From Sphaerisporangium corydalis (GTDB lineage Bacteria; Actinomycetota; Actinomycetes; Streptosporangiales; Streptosporangiaceae), in contig NZ_JANZYP010000007.1 in the NCBI RefSeq assembly GCF_025506355.1, positions 124,001 through 188,000 on the forward strand: DNA of 64,000 nt, read 5' to 3'. This document shows positions 1 through 7,561 of the stretch, piece after piece. The position numbers and the translations under genes are program-made. The first letter of the stretch is position 1. Each line of letters opens with the position of its first letter. Below the pieces are notes generated by a model. The model had not been told where the DNA came from and did not search any database. It saw only the letters and a program-made list of their open reading frames with translations.

Positions 1-10
1 AGCGCTTGGT
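1..10. promoter_or_regulatory. Half of a palindromic operator cut by the window edge
   Basis: Positions 3-9 read CGCTTGG, the right arm of a palindrome that is complete at 12977-12992 and nearly complete at 14069-14084. It lies just upstream of the first gene of the acyl-CoA cluster. TetR-family repressors of such clusters bind sites of this shape; the identity of the regulator is inferred. Confidence 0.4.
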
Positions 11-39
11 TGACTTTCGGCCGGGCCCGGGAGGTGGCC

Positions 40-1200
40 GTGCGCGGGTTCTGTGACCGTACGGCCGTGGCCGGCGTCGGCTACACCGCGTTCTCCAGGA
101 ACTCCTGGGTCAGCACCCTGACCCTCGCCTGCGAGGCCGTGCTCGCAGCCCTGGACGACGCGGGGCTCACCCCCGACGACGTGGACGGCATCGCCACCCA
201 CCGCGTCGGCGACTCGGCCGCGCCGTCGGTGGTCGGCCCGGCGCTCGGCATCGACGCGCCCGCGTGGTACCTCGACCAGTTCGGCGGCGGCAGCGTCTCG
301 CACGCGGTGATCGGCCAGGCGGCCCTCGCCGTCGCGGCCGGCGTGGCCGAGACGGTGGTCTGCTACCGCGCCGTCAACGCCCGCTCGGAGTTCCGCATGG
401 GCGGGACGGGCCGTGGGGTGCCGGTCAGCCCGGAGGTGCAGTACCAGGCGCCGTACGGGTACACCGCGCCGCCGCAGCAGTACGCGATGTACGCCCGCGC
501 CCACATGCTGAAATATGGCACCAAGGCCGAGCATTTCGGGCAACTGGCCGTCACCCAGCGGGCCAACGCCGTCAAGAACCCCCGCGCCCTGATGCGCGCG
601 CCCATCACTTTGGACGACTACCTGGCCAGCCGCTGGATCGCCGAGCCGTTCCGCCTGCTGGACTGCTGCCTGGAGACCGACGGCGCTTGCGCGGTCGTCG
701 TGACCACGGCCGAGCGTGCCAGGGACCTGCGCCGCCCGCCGGTCCTGATCTCGGCGGCGGCCTGGGGCGGCGGCGACTCCTTCCTGTCCGGCCGCGAGCC
801 CGCCGACCCGACCGTCACCAGCGCGGCCGAGCTGGCGCCCCGCCTGTACGCGATGGCCGGCGCAGGGCCGGAGGACGTCGACGTCGCCGAGCTCTACGAC
901 TGCTTCACCTACTCGGTGATCGTCCAGTTGGAGGACTACGGCTTCTGCGCCAAGGGGGAGGGCGGCCCGTTCGTCGCCTCCGGGGCGACGGCGCCCGGCG
1001 GAGCGCTGCCGGTCAACACCCACGGGGGGTTCCTCTCGGAGGGTTATGTCCACGGGGTGAACCACATCGCCGAGGCGGTGTCGCAGCTCAGGGGCGACGC
1101 GGGGGACCGGCAGGTGCCGGGCGCGGAGGTGGCGCTGTCCACCGCTCAGCCCGGCTACATCCTGCCCGCCACCTCCGCGCTGATCCTGCGGAGGGGCTGA
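40..1200 (+). CDS. Thiolase-fold protein, probably Ltp2-like retro-aldolase of acyl-CoA side-chain breakdown
   Basis: This 386-residue protein belongs to the SCP2/lipid-transfer branch of the thiolase superfamily. The C-terminal half has the family motifs YDCFTYS and NTHGGFLSEG. At the place where true thiolases carry their nucleophilic cysteine it reads FGGGSVSHA, so it has no acylatable Cys there. That fits the Ltp2-type aldolases, which cleave a beta-hydroxyacyl-CoA together with a DUF35 partner and do not perform thiolysis. The next gene, one base downstream, encodes exactly such a partner. I chose the GTG at 40 because GGGAGG ends five bases before it; the frame is open further upstream. 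The substrate (steroid or other branched acyl-CoA) is inferred from the neighbouring ligase and acyl-CoA dehydrogenase genes. Confidence 0.75.
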   Translation: MRGFCDRTAVAGVGYTAFSRNSWVSTLTLACEAVLAALDDAGLTPDDVDGIATHRVGDSAAPSVVGPALGIDAPAWYLDQFGGGSVSHAVIGQAALAVAAGVAETVVCYRAVNARSEFRMGGTGRGVPVSPEVQYQAPYGYTAPPQQYAMYARAHMLKYGTKAEHFGQLAVTQRANAVKNPRALMRAPITLDDYLASRWIAEPFRLLDCCLETDGACAVVVTTAERARDLRRPPVLISAAAWGGGDSFLSGREPADPTVTSAAELAPRLYAMAGAGPEDVDVAELYDCFTYSVIVQLEDYGFCAKGEGGPFVASGATAPGGALPVNTHGGFLSEGYVHGVNHIAEAVSQLRGDAGDRQVPGAEVALSTAQPGYILPATSALILRRG

Positions 1201-1201
1201 C

Positions 1202-1588
1202 ATGATCAAGCCGGTGCCCGACCGGGACTCCGCCGAGTGGTGGGAGCGCGCCGCCAGGCACGAGTTCGTCGTCCAGGCCTGCGGCACCTGCGGCACGCTG
1301 CGCTTTCCCGCCCGCGCGTACTGCGCCCGCTGCCGGGGACGCGAGTGGCACTGGCGCGAGGTCGCCCCGGCCGGGCGGGTCGTGAGCTGGATCGTCAACC
1401 ACCAGCCGTTCCTGCCGGACGCGCCCACGCCGTACACGGTGGTCATGGTCCGCCTCACCGACGCCCCCGCGTGCGTGATGGTCGGCAACTGGCACGGGCC
1501 CGCGGAGCCGGTGGCGGACCAGCCCGTCACGGTGTCCTACACCTATGTGGACGAGCGGCTCTCACTGATCAACTGGGAGCCGGCGTGA
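1202..1588 (+). CDS. DUF35 zinc-ribbon/OB-fold protein, partner of the thiolase-like enzyme
   Basis: The 128-residue product has a rubredoxin-like zinc ribbon with cysteines at 27, 30, 41 and 44, followed by an OB-fold acyl-CoA-binding domain (residues about 50-125). Proteins of this family (DUF35, ChsH2-type) form heteromers with thiolase-fold enzymes and hold the CoA substrate. The ATG follows the stop of the previous gene by one base, and its ribosome binding site GGAGGGG lies inside the end of that gene, so the two are co-translated. The two-gene unit is the classic Ltp2-DUF35 arrangement. No other function is likely; the exact substrate is unknown. Confidence 0.8.
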   Translation: MIKPVPDRDSAEWWERAARHEFVVQACGTCGTLRFPARAYCARCRGREWHWREVAPAGRVVSWIVNHQPFLPDAPTPYTVVMVRLTDAPACVMVGNWHGPAEPVADQPVTVSYTYVDERLSLINWEPA

Positions 1589-1621
1589 GTCGTGGCCCTC
1601 GCGCCGTGATCGTCGGGCGAT

Positions 1622-1672
1622 TTGACCGGGCTTGACTGATGCCGTTCTGGTCTGACCGGTCTTGACCGATGC
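1622..1672. repeat. Imperfect direct repeat, about 21 bp, 30-bp period
   Basis: TTGACCGGG-CTTGACTGATGC (1622-1642) recurs as CTGACCGGT-CTTGACCGATGC (1652-1672). It lies between the DUF35 gene and the terminator hairpin. Role unknown. Confidence 0.4.
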
Positions 1673-1695
1673 GCCGAACCCGTGCATAACGAAAG

Positions 1696-1732
1696 CGTGT
1701 CCTGGCGGGCGTGGGGGACCCGCCAGGACACG
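1696..1732. terminator. Strong hairpin terminator between converging genes
   Basis: A perfect 14-bp stem (1696-1709 with 1719-1732) closes a 9-base loop. It sits between the rightward DUF35 gene and the leftward gene ending at 1789. There is no long T run, which is normal for actinomycete terminators. Confidence 0.7.
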
Positions 1733-1788
1733 TTCCGCCCCGGCGCGACTTCCAGGACCCCGGCGAGGGTTGGGGTCCTGGCCGTCGT

Positions 1789-2130
1789 TTACCGCGCGGA
1801 GTCCTGAGGAGGCCGGTCGGTGGACTGGTCCGACCAATCACGCGGCTCTTCGCCGGCCGGCCTGCGCAGATGGCGTGTGACGAGCTGGGCGGCGCCGACG
1901 GGGTCGGCGGCCGGGTGGGTGACGGTGAGGCCGTCCTCGTTCCAGACGAACGAGCCCTTTCTGCACCACACGGTCAGCTCGGTGGTCACCGAGAGCACGG
2001 ACATGCCGTTTCCGCTGCTCTGGTAGGTGTGGGTGAACCCCTCCCGATGCAACGCGTAACGCAGTAGACGCGTCGCCTCGCGTGGATCGTGCCAGGGCAG
2101 ATACGGCGTGCCCGCTCGAACCGCCAGCAC
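1789..2130 (-). CDS. Small conserved hypothetical protein
   Basis: The 113-residue product is not a family I can name. Residues 1-85 look like a compact folded domain with an HDPREATRLLRYALHREGF helix, then beta-rich sequence (LTVWCRKGSFVWNEDGL) and a final helix (DPVGAAQLVTRHL). The last 20 residues are polar and probably disordered. There is no signal peptide or membrane segment. Start is a GTG preceded by purine-rich GAGGG sequence. It is divergent from the GntR regulator at 2280 and could be one of its targets. The reading is supported by codon bias and position between a terminator and a regulator, not by recognised homology. Confidence 0.5.
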   Translation of the reverse strand: MLAVRAGTPYLPWHDPREATRLLRYALHREGFTHTYQSSGNGMSVLSVTTELTVWCRKGSFVWNEDGLTVTHPAADPVGAAQLVTRHLRRPAGEEPRDWSDQSTDRPPQDSAR

Positions 2131-2163
2131 AGGCCCTCACTCCCTCGCCGACCCTTTGATGGA

Positions 2164-2257
2164 TTTGTACCAACGTTTGGATAATGCGGTGTGGAGACGC
2201 TTGGGTCAAGGGGTTGTTTGCTGTCAGATCGAGATCGTCTAGATTCGTAGGTACAAA
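2164..2257. promoter_or_regulatory. Divergent control region with a pair of inverted 12-bp elements
   Basis: TTTGTACCAACG at 2164-2175 recurs in inverted orientation at 2246-2257 (TTTGTACCTACG on the minus strand), 11 of 12 identical. A possible promoter for the GntR gene (TTGCTG at 2218, TAGATT at 2240, 16-bp spacer) lies between them. The layout suggests autoregulation by the GntR protein, which is inferred. Confidence 0.45.
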
Positions 2258-2279
2258 AGGACGCAACCGTAGGTGAGAT

Positions 2280-3029
2280 TTGGCACGGTCGACGCTGTAC
2301 CAGCAGGTGGCCGGCGAGCTGCGCAGGGCGATCTATTCCGGCGAGCTCGGGCCGGGTGCCCAGCTGCCCACGGAAATGGACCTCATGGACAGCCATGAGG
2401 TCAGCCGGAACACGGTACGGCTCGCGCTGGCCGAGCTGGAGAACGAGGGGCTGATCACCCGGATGCGCCGCCGGGGCAGCTTCGTCCGCGACCGCCGGGC
2501 CCTGCTCATGCGCCCGCAGGACGAGCTGGCCGCCTCCCCGGGCGTGCTGCGCAGAGAGGCCTTCGCCGAGGCCGTCACGAAGGAGGGGCGCAAGCCCGGC
2601 CAGGAGATCGAGGTCTCGATCGTCGAGCCGCCCGAGGAGATCGCGGCCCGGCTGGAACTGGACGAACACTCCGTGGCGGTGGTGCGGCGCAGGCTCCGCT
2701 ACGTGGACGACCAGCCCTACAACACCAACGACTCCTACTTTCCGCACGCGCTCGTGCGCGACTCCGAGATCGCGCGCCCTGCGGACATCACGCGGGGGGC
2801 CAACCGCGTGCTGGAGGAGCTCGGCCACCGGCAGGTTCGCGTTGTGGACGACATAGCGGCTCGCATGCCGACTCCTGAGGAATCGTCCCGCCTGCAGCTC
2901 GAACCTGGTACCCCTGTTGTCGTATATGTCCGAGTTGGTTACGACCGTGAGGACACCCCGGTCCGGGTCGCCGTGTCGGTTCTGCCCGCCGACAAACACT
3001 TGATCAGGTACGAGCTCGAACTGAGCTGA
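2280..3029 (+). CDS. GntR-family transcriptional regulator, HutC/UTRA type
   Basis: The 249-residue protein has a winged helix-turn-helix at about 5-70 (the ...LPTEMDLMDSHEVSRNTVR... region is the GntR signature) and a UTRA ligand-binding domain at about 95-245. UTRA domains sense small metabolites and change DNA affinity. The start is a TTG, placed by the near-universal N-terminus of the family and by GGTGAG just upstream. The gene diverges from the small gene at 2130, and the shared region holds an inverted pair of 12-bp elements. The nearest downstream gene, a GNAT enzyme, starts 194 bases later with its own ribosome binding site, so I do not assume an operon. The ligand cannot be predicted. 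Confidence 0.85.
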   Translation: MARSTLYQQVAGELRRAIYSGELGPGAQLPTEMDLMDSHEVSRNTVRLALAELENEGLITRMRRRGSFVRDRRALLMRPQDELAASPGVLRREAFAEAVTKEGRKPGQEIEVSIVEPPEEIAARLELDEHSVAVVRRRLRYVDDQPYNTNDSYFPHALVRDSEIARPADITRGANRVLEELGHRQVRVVDDIAARMPTPEESSRLQLEPGTPVVVYVRVGYDREDTPVRVAVSVLPADKHLIRYELELS

Positions 3030-3223
3030 TCTCGCGCGCGCCGTCGCCGACGCGCCGCGCGCCGTCCCGCCTCCGGCGCGGGCCGGGGCCGCCACTCCGG
3101 CCCACGATGCCCGCCGGCGGGCGGCGAACGCCGCCATCCCCGGCCTTACTGATAAGGCCCCGCGCCCCCGATCGAGCACGCTCCGTGTTCGAGGCGCTAC
3201 CGGCGGCGACGAAAGGATGATCA

Positions 3224-3826
3224 ATGTACCCCGACACCCTCGACCAGGCCAGGTCCCTCACCCTCCGCAACGCCACGTTCGACGACCTTCCCGGCGTTCT
3301 GGCCCTCCTGGCGGAGAGCGCGGGCTGGCTGCACGGCCGCGGCATCCGGCAGTGGCCGCTCGGCGGCTTCCCGGCCGCGCGGATCGAGCCGCTGATCGCC
3401 GAGCGCACCCTGTACGTGCTGGACGACGAGGAGGGCCTCGACGGGCACTCCCCGGCGGCGACTCTCGCCCTGGACGGCCACGCCGACGCCGAGTTCTGGC
3501 GGCGCGGCGACCATCCCGAGACCGGCCTGTACGTGCACAAGCTGGCCGTCAAGCGGGCCTTCTCCGGGCGCGGGCTGGGCGAGACGCTGCTCGACTGGGC
3601 GACCCTGCGCGTGGCGGCGGCGGGACTGCGGTGGCTGCGCCTGGACTGCTCCAAGGACAACCCCGGGCTCCAGGGCTACTACCAGAGGCTCGGGTTCAGG
3701 CACGTCCGCACGGTGGACCTTCCCCACCGGGCTTCCGGCGCGTTGTTCCAGCGTGCCGTGGACTCGGCCTCCCCGGCCGTTCCGCGTGCGCGCCGGCGCA
3801 AGCCGTCGCACGCGCATTCCCGGTGA
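3224..3826 (+). CDS. GNAT-family N-acetyltransferase
   Basis: The 200-residue protein has the GNAT acetyl-CoA site: beta strand LYVHKLAVKRAFSGRGLG with the R/Q-x-x-G-x-G/A type loop at about 112-121, and the C-terminal NPGLQGYYQRLGFRHV motif at about 145-160. It transfers an acetyl group from acetyl-CoA to an unidentified amine. The ATG is preceded by GAAAGGATG. The final 25 residues are basic and arginine-rich, beyond the usual fold. The 194 bases upstream (3030-3223) contain no gene or clear promoter that I can support. Confidence 0.8.
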   Translation: MYPDTLDQARSLTLRNATFDDLPGVLALLAESAGWLHGRGIRQWPLGGFPAARIEPLIAERTLYVLDDEEGLDGHSPAATLALDGHADAEFWRRGDHPETGLYVHKLAVKRAFSGRGLGETLLDWATLRVAAAGLRWLRLDCSKDNPGLQGYYQRLGFRHVRTVDLPHRASGALFQRAVDSASPAVPRARRRKPSHAHSR

Positions 3827-3875
3827 CACCAGGGCGGTATCGGACGTAGTCACATGCCTGGCGAGATCATGCTCT

Positions 3876-3939
3876 AGCCGTCCAACCCCGGACAGGTGAG
3901 GGCCTGTGGGTGGTAGCGGTCCAACTCAGGACAGGAGGG
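3876..3939. repeat. Two imperfect direct repeats upstream of cutC
   Basis: AGCCGTCCAACCCCGGACAGG at 3876 recurs as AGCGGTCCAACTCAGGACAGG at 3915. Each copy contains an inverted GTCC-N6-GGAC. They lie directly upstream of the cutC -10 box, 39 bp apart, where a regulator could bind two sites. Confidence 0.45.
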
Positions 3940-3944
3940 TCCGA

Positions 3945-3959
3945 TAACCTCAGGTCCCA
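3945..3959 (+). promoter_or_regulatory. Leaderless promoter of cutC
   Basis: TAACCT at 3945-3950 matches the TANNNT -10 box and lies eight bases before the ATG, with no ribosome binding site between them. Confidence 0.5.
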
Positions 3960-4639
3960 TGACCGGATCGCTGCTCGAGGTGATCGCGCTGGACGTGCGC
4001 GACGCCGTGGCCGCAGAAGAGGGCGGCGCGGACCGCCTGGAGATCGTGGCCGACATGTCCGCAGGCGGGCTGACCCCCGCCGCGGAGACCGTCGCGGCGA
4101 TCGCCAAGCAGTCCGCGCTCCCCCAGATGGTGATGCTTCGCGCGAACGGGGGGTTCACCGTGACCCCCGAGGAGCTCGAAGGGCTGGAGCGGAGCGCGCG
4201 CGTCCTGGCCGAGGCGGGCGCGGCCGGGTTCGTGTTCGGCTTCCTCGACGACCAGGGCGTGGTCGACCTCGCGGCCACCGAAGCCCTCATCCACGCGGTC
4301 ACCCCCCTGCCCTGGACCTTCCACCGCGCCGTGGACAACGCCGCCGACGTCCAGGCGGGCTGGCGCGCCGTGCGCCTCCTGCCGAACCTCGCCACGGTGC
4401 TCACCTCGGGCGAGGTGTCCGGGATCGCGGCGGGGCTGCCCGTATTACGCTCGCGCGCCGAAGCGGGCGACGCGCCTCTGATCCTGGCCGGCGGCGGCCT
4501 CAAGCCGCATCTCCTCCCCCCGCTGCTCGACTACGGCGTCCGGGCCTTCCACATCGGGAGCGCCGCGCGGCAGTCGTGGTCCCACCCGGTCGACCCCGAG
4601 CGGGTCCGGCGGTGGCGGGACCTGGTGGACACGATCTGA
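3959..4639 (+). CDS. cutC: CutC-family copper homeostasis protein
   Basis: The 226-residue TIM-barrel protein carries the CutC signatures EEGGADRLEIVADMSAGGLTP (about 18-38), MLRANGG (about 60) and AGGGL near residue 178. It matches the family in length and lacks membrane segments. CutC is a cytoplasmic protein associated with copper tolerance in bacteria; its chemistry is not settled. The start sits next to a -10 box, which implies a leaderless mRNA. The next gene starts two bases after this stop, so the pair is probably one transcript. Two direct repeats upstream could serve a metal or redox sensor, which is speculation. Confidence 0.85.
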   Translation: MTGSLLEVIALDVRDAVAAEEGGADRLEIVADMSAGGLTPAAETVAAIAKQSALPQMVMLRANGGFTVTPEELEGLERSARVLAEAGAAGFVFGFLDDQGVVDLAATEALIHAVTPLPWTFHRAVDNAADVQAGWRAVRLLPNLATVLTSGEVSGIAAGLPVLRSRAEAGDAPLILAGGGLKPHLLPPLLDYGVRAFHIGSAARQSWSHPVDPERVRRWRDLVDTI

Positions 4640-4640
4640 C

Positions 4641-5828
4641 GTGCGGGTCACCCTCGGCGGCCACCACGTCCCGGGCTTCGACGCCGCCCACCGCGAGCAG
4701 ACCGGGCGCTACCCCGGCCCCGCGGCCGCCTGGCAGCCCGTGCACACCGTGTACGTGCCCGCCGACCGCTTCGACCGCCACACCGTGGCGTCGTGGGGAC
4801 AGACGGCCCTGGGGCTCCTGGAGGGCCACCTGCCGGGAGACGCCGAGACGGCGGAGGTGTTCGGTCTGCCGGCCGGCCTCGCGGCCGACGTGCGCGGCCG
4901 GGTCGCGCGCAAGCTGGCCGCCGAGCCCGTCGAGGACCTGAGGATCGACTTCGAGGACGGGTACGGCGTGCGCCCCGGCGCCGAGGAGGACGCCCACGCC
5001 GAGCGCGCCGCCGAGGCCGTCGCCGCGATGCGCGCCGACGGCACCCTGCCGAGACGCTGGGGACTGCGGGTCAAGTCGTTCGCCGACGGCGACCCCGGGC
5101 GGAGCCTGCGGACCCTGGACGGCTTCCTCACCGGCGTCACCGGCCGGGCGGGCGGGCTGCCGGACGGTTTCACGATCACCTTCCCCAAGGTGCTGATGGA
5201 GGCCTATCTCCGGCAGTTCACCGCGTTCCTCCCCTCCCTCGAGGACGGCCTCGGGCTGGCGCGGGGGACGCTGCGCTTCGAGATGCAGGTGGAGGCGCCG
5301 CAGACCGTGATGTTCCTGCTGCGCTCGCCCGACCTGGTGCCCTCGCTGGGCGGGCGGCTCGCGGCGGCGCACTTCGGCGTCTTCGACTACACCGCCGCCT
5401 GCGGTCTCCCGCCCGCCGAGCAGCGCCTTGACCATCCGGTCTGCGACCACGCCCGCGAGGTCATGCGCACGGCGCTGGCCGGCACCGGCGTGGAGCTCTC
5501 GGACGGCTCCCTGGCCGCCTCGCCCGCCTCGGACGCCACCGAGGACGTGCACGCGCTGTGGCGCGCCCACGCCGCGATGACGCGCCACTCGCTGCGCCAC
5601 GGGTTCTACCAGGGCTGGGACATGCACCCCTCGCACCTCGTCAGCCGGTACGCCGCCGTCTACGCCTTCCACCTGGCCGATCGCGACGCCCACGCCGGGC
5701 GGGTCCGCGCCTGGGAGGCGCGGCGGGACGCGGGAGGCGGCGTGATGGACGAGCCCGCCACCGTCAAGACCCTGCTCGCCGCCCTCGCCCGCGCCCGCGA
5801 CGCACTCGGCGAGCCCACCCCCGGCTAG
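4641..5828 (+). CDS. DUF6986 family, HpcH/HpaI-aldolase or citrate-lyase-beta-like protein
   Basis: The 395-residue protein resembles the phosphoenolpyruvate-binding TIM barrels related to HpcH aldolases. Acidic RIDFEDGYG (about 96-104), RVKSFADG, ITFPKV, FEMQVEAPQ and FGVFDYTAACG mark the expected magnesium- and keto-acid-binding strands. Family members in actinomycetes are usually annotated only as aldolase-like, sometimes close to purine catabolism genes. The reaction is unknown; by fold, reversible C-C cleavage yielding pyruvate or phosphoenolpyruvate is plausible. The GTG start lies two bases after the cutC stop. A convergent gene begins at 5825 with four bases of overlap of the two stop regions, leaving no room for a terminator. 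Confidence 0.6.
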   Translation: MRVTLGGHHVPGFDAAHREQTGRYPGPAAAWQPVHTVYVPADRFDRHTVASWGQTALGLLEGHLPGDAETAEVFGLPAGLAADVRGRVARKLAAEPVEDLRIDFEDGYGVRPGAEEDAHAERAAEAVAAMRADGTLPRRWGLRVKSFADGDPGRSLRTLDGFLTGVTGRAGGLPDGFTITFPKVLMEAYLRQFTAFLPSLEDGLGLARGTLRFEMQVEAPQTVMFLLRSPDLVPSLGGRLAAAHFGVFDYTAACGLPPAEQRLDHPVCDHAREVMRTALAGTGVELSDGSLAASPASDATEDVHALWRAHAAMTRHSLRHGFYQGWDMHPSHLVSRYAAVYAFHLADRDAHAGRVRAWEARRDAGGGVMDEPATVKTLLAALARARDALGEPTPG

Positions 5829-7561
5829 GGGCGCGGGATGTTGCGGAGGTTCGCCCTGGCCATCTCGATCATCTTGCCGACGCCGCCGCCGACGACGGTC
5901 TTGCCCGCCGCGAGCGCGAACCCCTTGACCTGGGCGGGAGTGATCTTCGGCGGCACCGCCAGCACGTTCGGGTCGGTCACCAGGTCGACCAGGTACGGCC
6001 CGGGGGTGGCCAGGGCGTGGGCGAGGGCGTCGCGGACCTCCGAGGGCTTCTCGACGCGCACCGACGGGATCCCGGCCCCCGCCGCGATGGCCGCGTAGTC
6101 CACCGAGGCGTGGTCGGTCTGGTAGTCGGGGAACCCCTCGACCAGCATCTCCAGCTTGACCATACCGAGCGACGAGTTGTCGTACACGATGATCTTCACG
6201 GGCAGGTCGTGCAGGCGGACGGTGAGCAGTTCGCCCATCAGCATGCCCAGCCCGCCGTCCCCCGACATCGAGATTACCTGGCGGCCCGGATAGGCGAACT
6301 GGGCGCCGATGGCGTGCGGCAGCGCGTTGGCCATGCTGCCGTGCAGGAACGAGCCGATCACCCGCCGGCGGCCGTTCGGCGTGAGGTAGCGGGCGGCCCA
6401 CACGTTGCACATGCCGGTGTCCACGGTGAACACCGCGTCGCCGGCCGCCAGCTCGTCCAGGACGGCCGTCGCGTACTCGGGGTGGATCGGCATGTGGCGC
6501 TCGACGTTCTTGGTGTACGCCTCGACGACGCGTTCGAGGCCGCGGGCGTGCGCGCGGAGCATGCGGTCGAGGAAACCCCGGTCGGTCTTCGGCTCCACCG
6601 CCGGCAGCAGGGCGCGCAGCGTCTCGCCGACGTCGCCGTGCACGGCGACCTCCAGGGGGACGCGGCGGCCCAGCTTGGTGGCGTCGTGGTCGACCTGCGC
6701 GGTGCGTTCCTGCGGCAGGAACATGTCGTAGGGGAAGTCGGTGCCCAGCAGCACGACCAGGTCGGCCTCGCGCAGCGCGTCGAAGCAGGCGCCGTACCCG
6801 AGCAGGCCGCTCATGCCCACGTCGTAGGGGTTGTCGTACTGGATCCACTCCTTGCCGCGCAGGCTGTGCCCGACGGGGGCGCCGAGCCTCTCGGCCAGCG
6901 CCATCACCTCGTCGTGGGCGTTCTCGCACCCGGCGCCGCAGAACAGGGCGACCTTCCTGGCGGCGTTGAGCGCGCCGGCCAGCGCGGCGACCTGCGAGGG
7001 CGGCGGGCTCACGACGCCGTGCTCCACGACCGGCGCGCCGGTGCCGGTGGGCCTTGTGGCCGGCATCGCGGCGACGTCGCCCGGCAGGACGACCACCGAC
7101 ACCCCGCCCCTGCCCTGCGCGAACCCCATGGCGACGCGCAGCACCCTGGGCATCTGCTCAGGGACGCTGATCATCTCGCAGTAGTGGCTGCAGTCTGCGA
7201 ACACCCGCTCGGGGTGGGTCTCCTGGAAGAAGCCGGTGCCGATCTCGGGCGAGGGGATGTGCGAGGCCAGGGCGAGCACGGGCGCGCCCGTGCGGTGGGC
7301 GTCGTACAGGCCCTGGAGCAGGTGGGTGTTGCCGGGGCCGCAGCTTCCCGCGCACACCGCGAGCCTGCCGGTGAGCTGGGCCTCGGCCGCCGCGGCGAAC
7401 GCGCCCGCCTCCTCGTTGCGCACGTGGACCCAGTCGATGCCCTCGGCCCTGCGGATGGCGTCCACGACGGGGTTGAGGCTGTCGCCCACGACGCCGTAGA
7501 CGTGCCGCACCCCCGCCTGCAGCAGCACATCCACGAACTGCTCGGCGACCGTGCCGCTCAT
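5825..7561 (-). CDS. poxB: Pyruvate oxidase / pyruvate:quinone dehydrogenase, thiamine-dependent
   Basis: The 578-residue protein is colinear with E. coli PoxB. It has the N-terminal thiamine-diphosphate pyrimidine domain with catalytic Glu in RNEEAGAF (about residue 49), the diagnostic CAGSCGPGN and FQETHPERVFADCSHYCE stretches, a central FAD domain, and the C-terminal GDGG...YDNSSLG pyrophosphate/Mg motif at about 430-455. PoxB oxidises pyruvate to acetate and CO2 and passes electrons to membrane quinones. The C-terminus GKMIEMARANLRNIPRP is amphipathic, like the E. coli membrane-binding tail. The ATG overlaps the upstream TGA by four bases (ATGA), so translation is coupled to the ferredoxin reductase gene. 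An open frame continues far upstream, but the family start is clear. Confidence 0.9.
   Translation of the reverse strand: MSGTVAEQFVDVLLQAGVRHVYGVVGDSLNPVVDAIRRAEGIDWVHVRNEEAGAFAAAAEAQLTGRLAVCAGSCGPGNTHLLQGLYDAHRTGAPVLALASHIPSPEIGTGFFQETHPERVFADCSHYCEMISVPEQMPRVLRVAMGFAQGRGGVSVVVLPGDVAAMPATRPTGTGAPVVEHGVVSPPPSQVAALAGALNAARKVALFCGAGCENAHDEVMALAERLGAPVGHSLRGKEWIQYDNPYDVGMSGLLGYGACFDALREADLVVLLGTDFPYDMFLPQERTAQVDHDATKLGRRVPLEVAVHGDVGETLRALLPAVEPKTDRGFLDRMLRAHARGLERVVEAYTKNVERHMPIHPEYATAVLDELAAGDAVFTVDTGMCNVWAARYLTPNGRRRVIGSFLHGSMANALPHAIGAQFAYPGRQVISMSGDGGLGMLMGELLTVRLHDLPVKIIVYDNSSLGMVKLEMLVEGFPDYQTDHASVDYAAIAAGAGIPSVRVEKPSEVRDALAHALATPGPYLVDLVTDPNVLAVPPKITPAQVKGFALAAGKTVVGGGVGKMIEMARANLRNIPRP

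Noticed and set aside
2198-2204. A fourth copy of the CCAAGCG/CGCTTGG operator
   Set aside because: Only one arm (CGCTTGG) is present, without a partner at the proper distance. The same applies to a GCTTGG near 32888.
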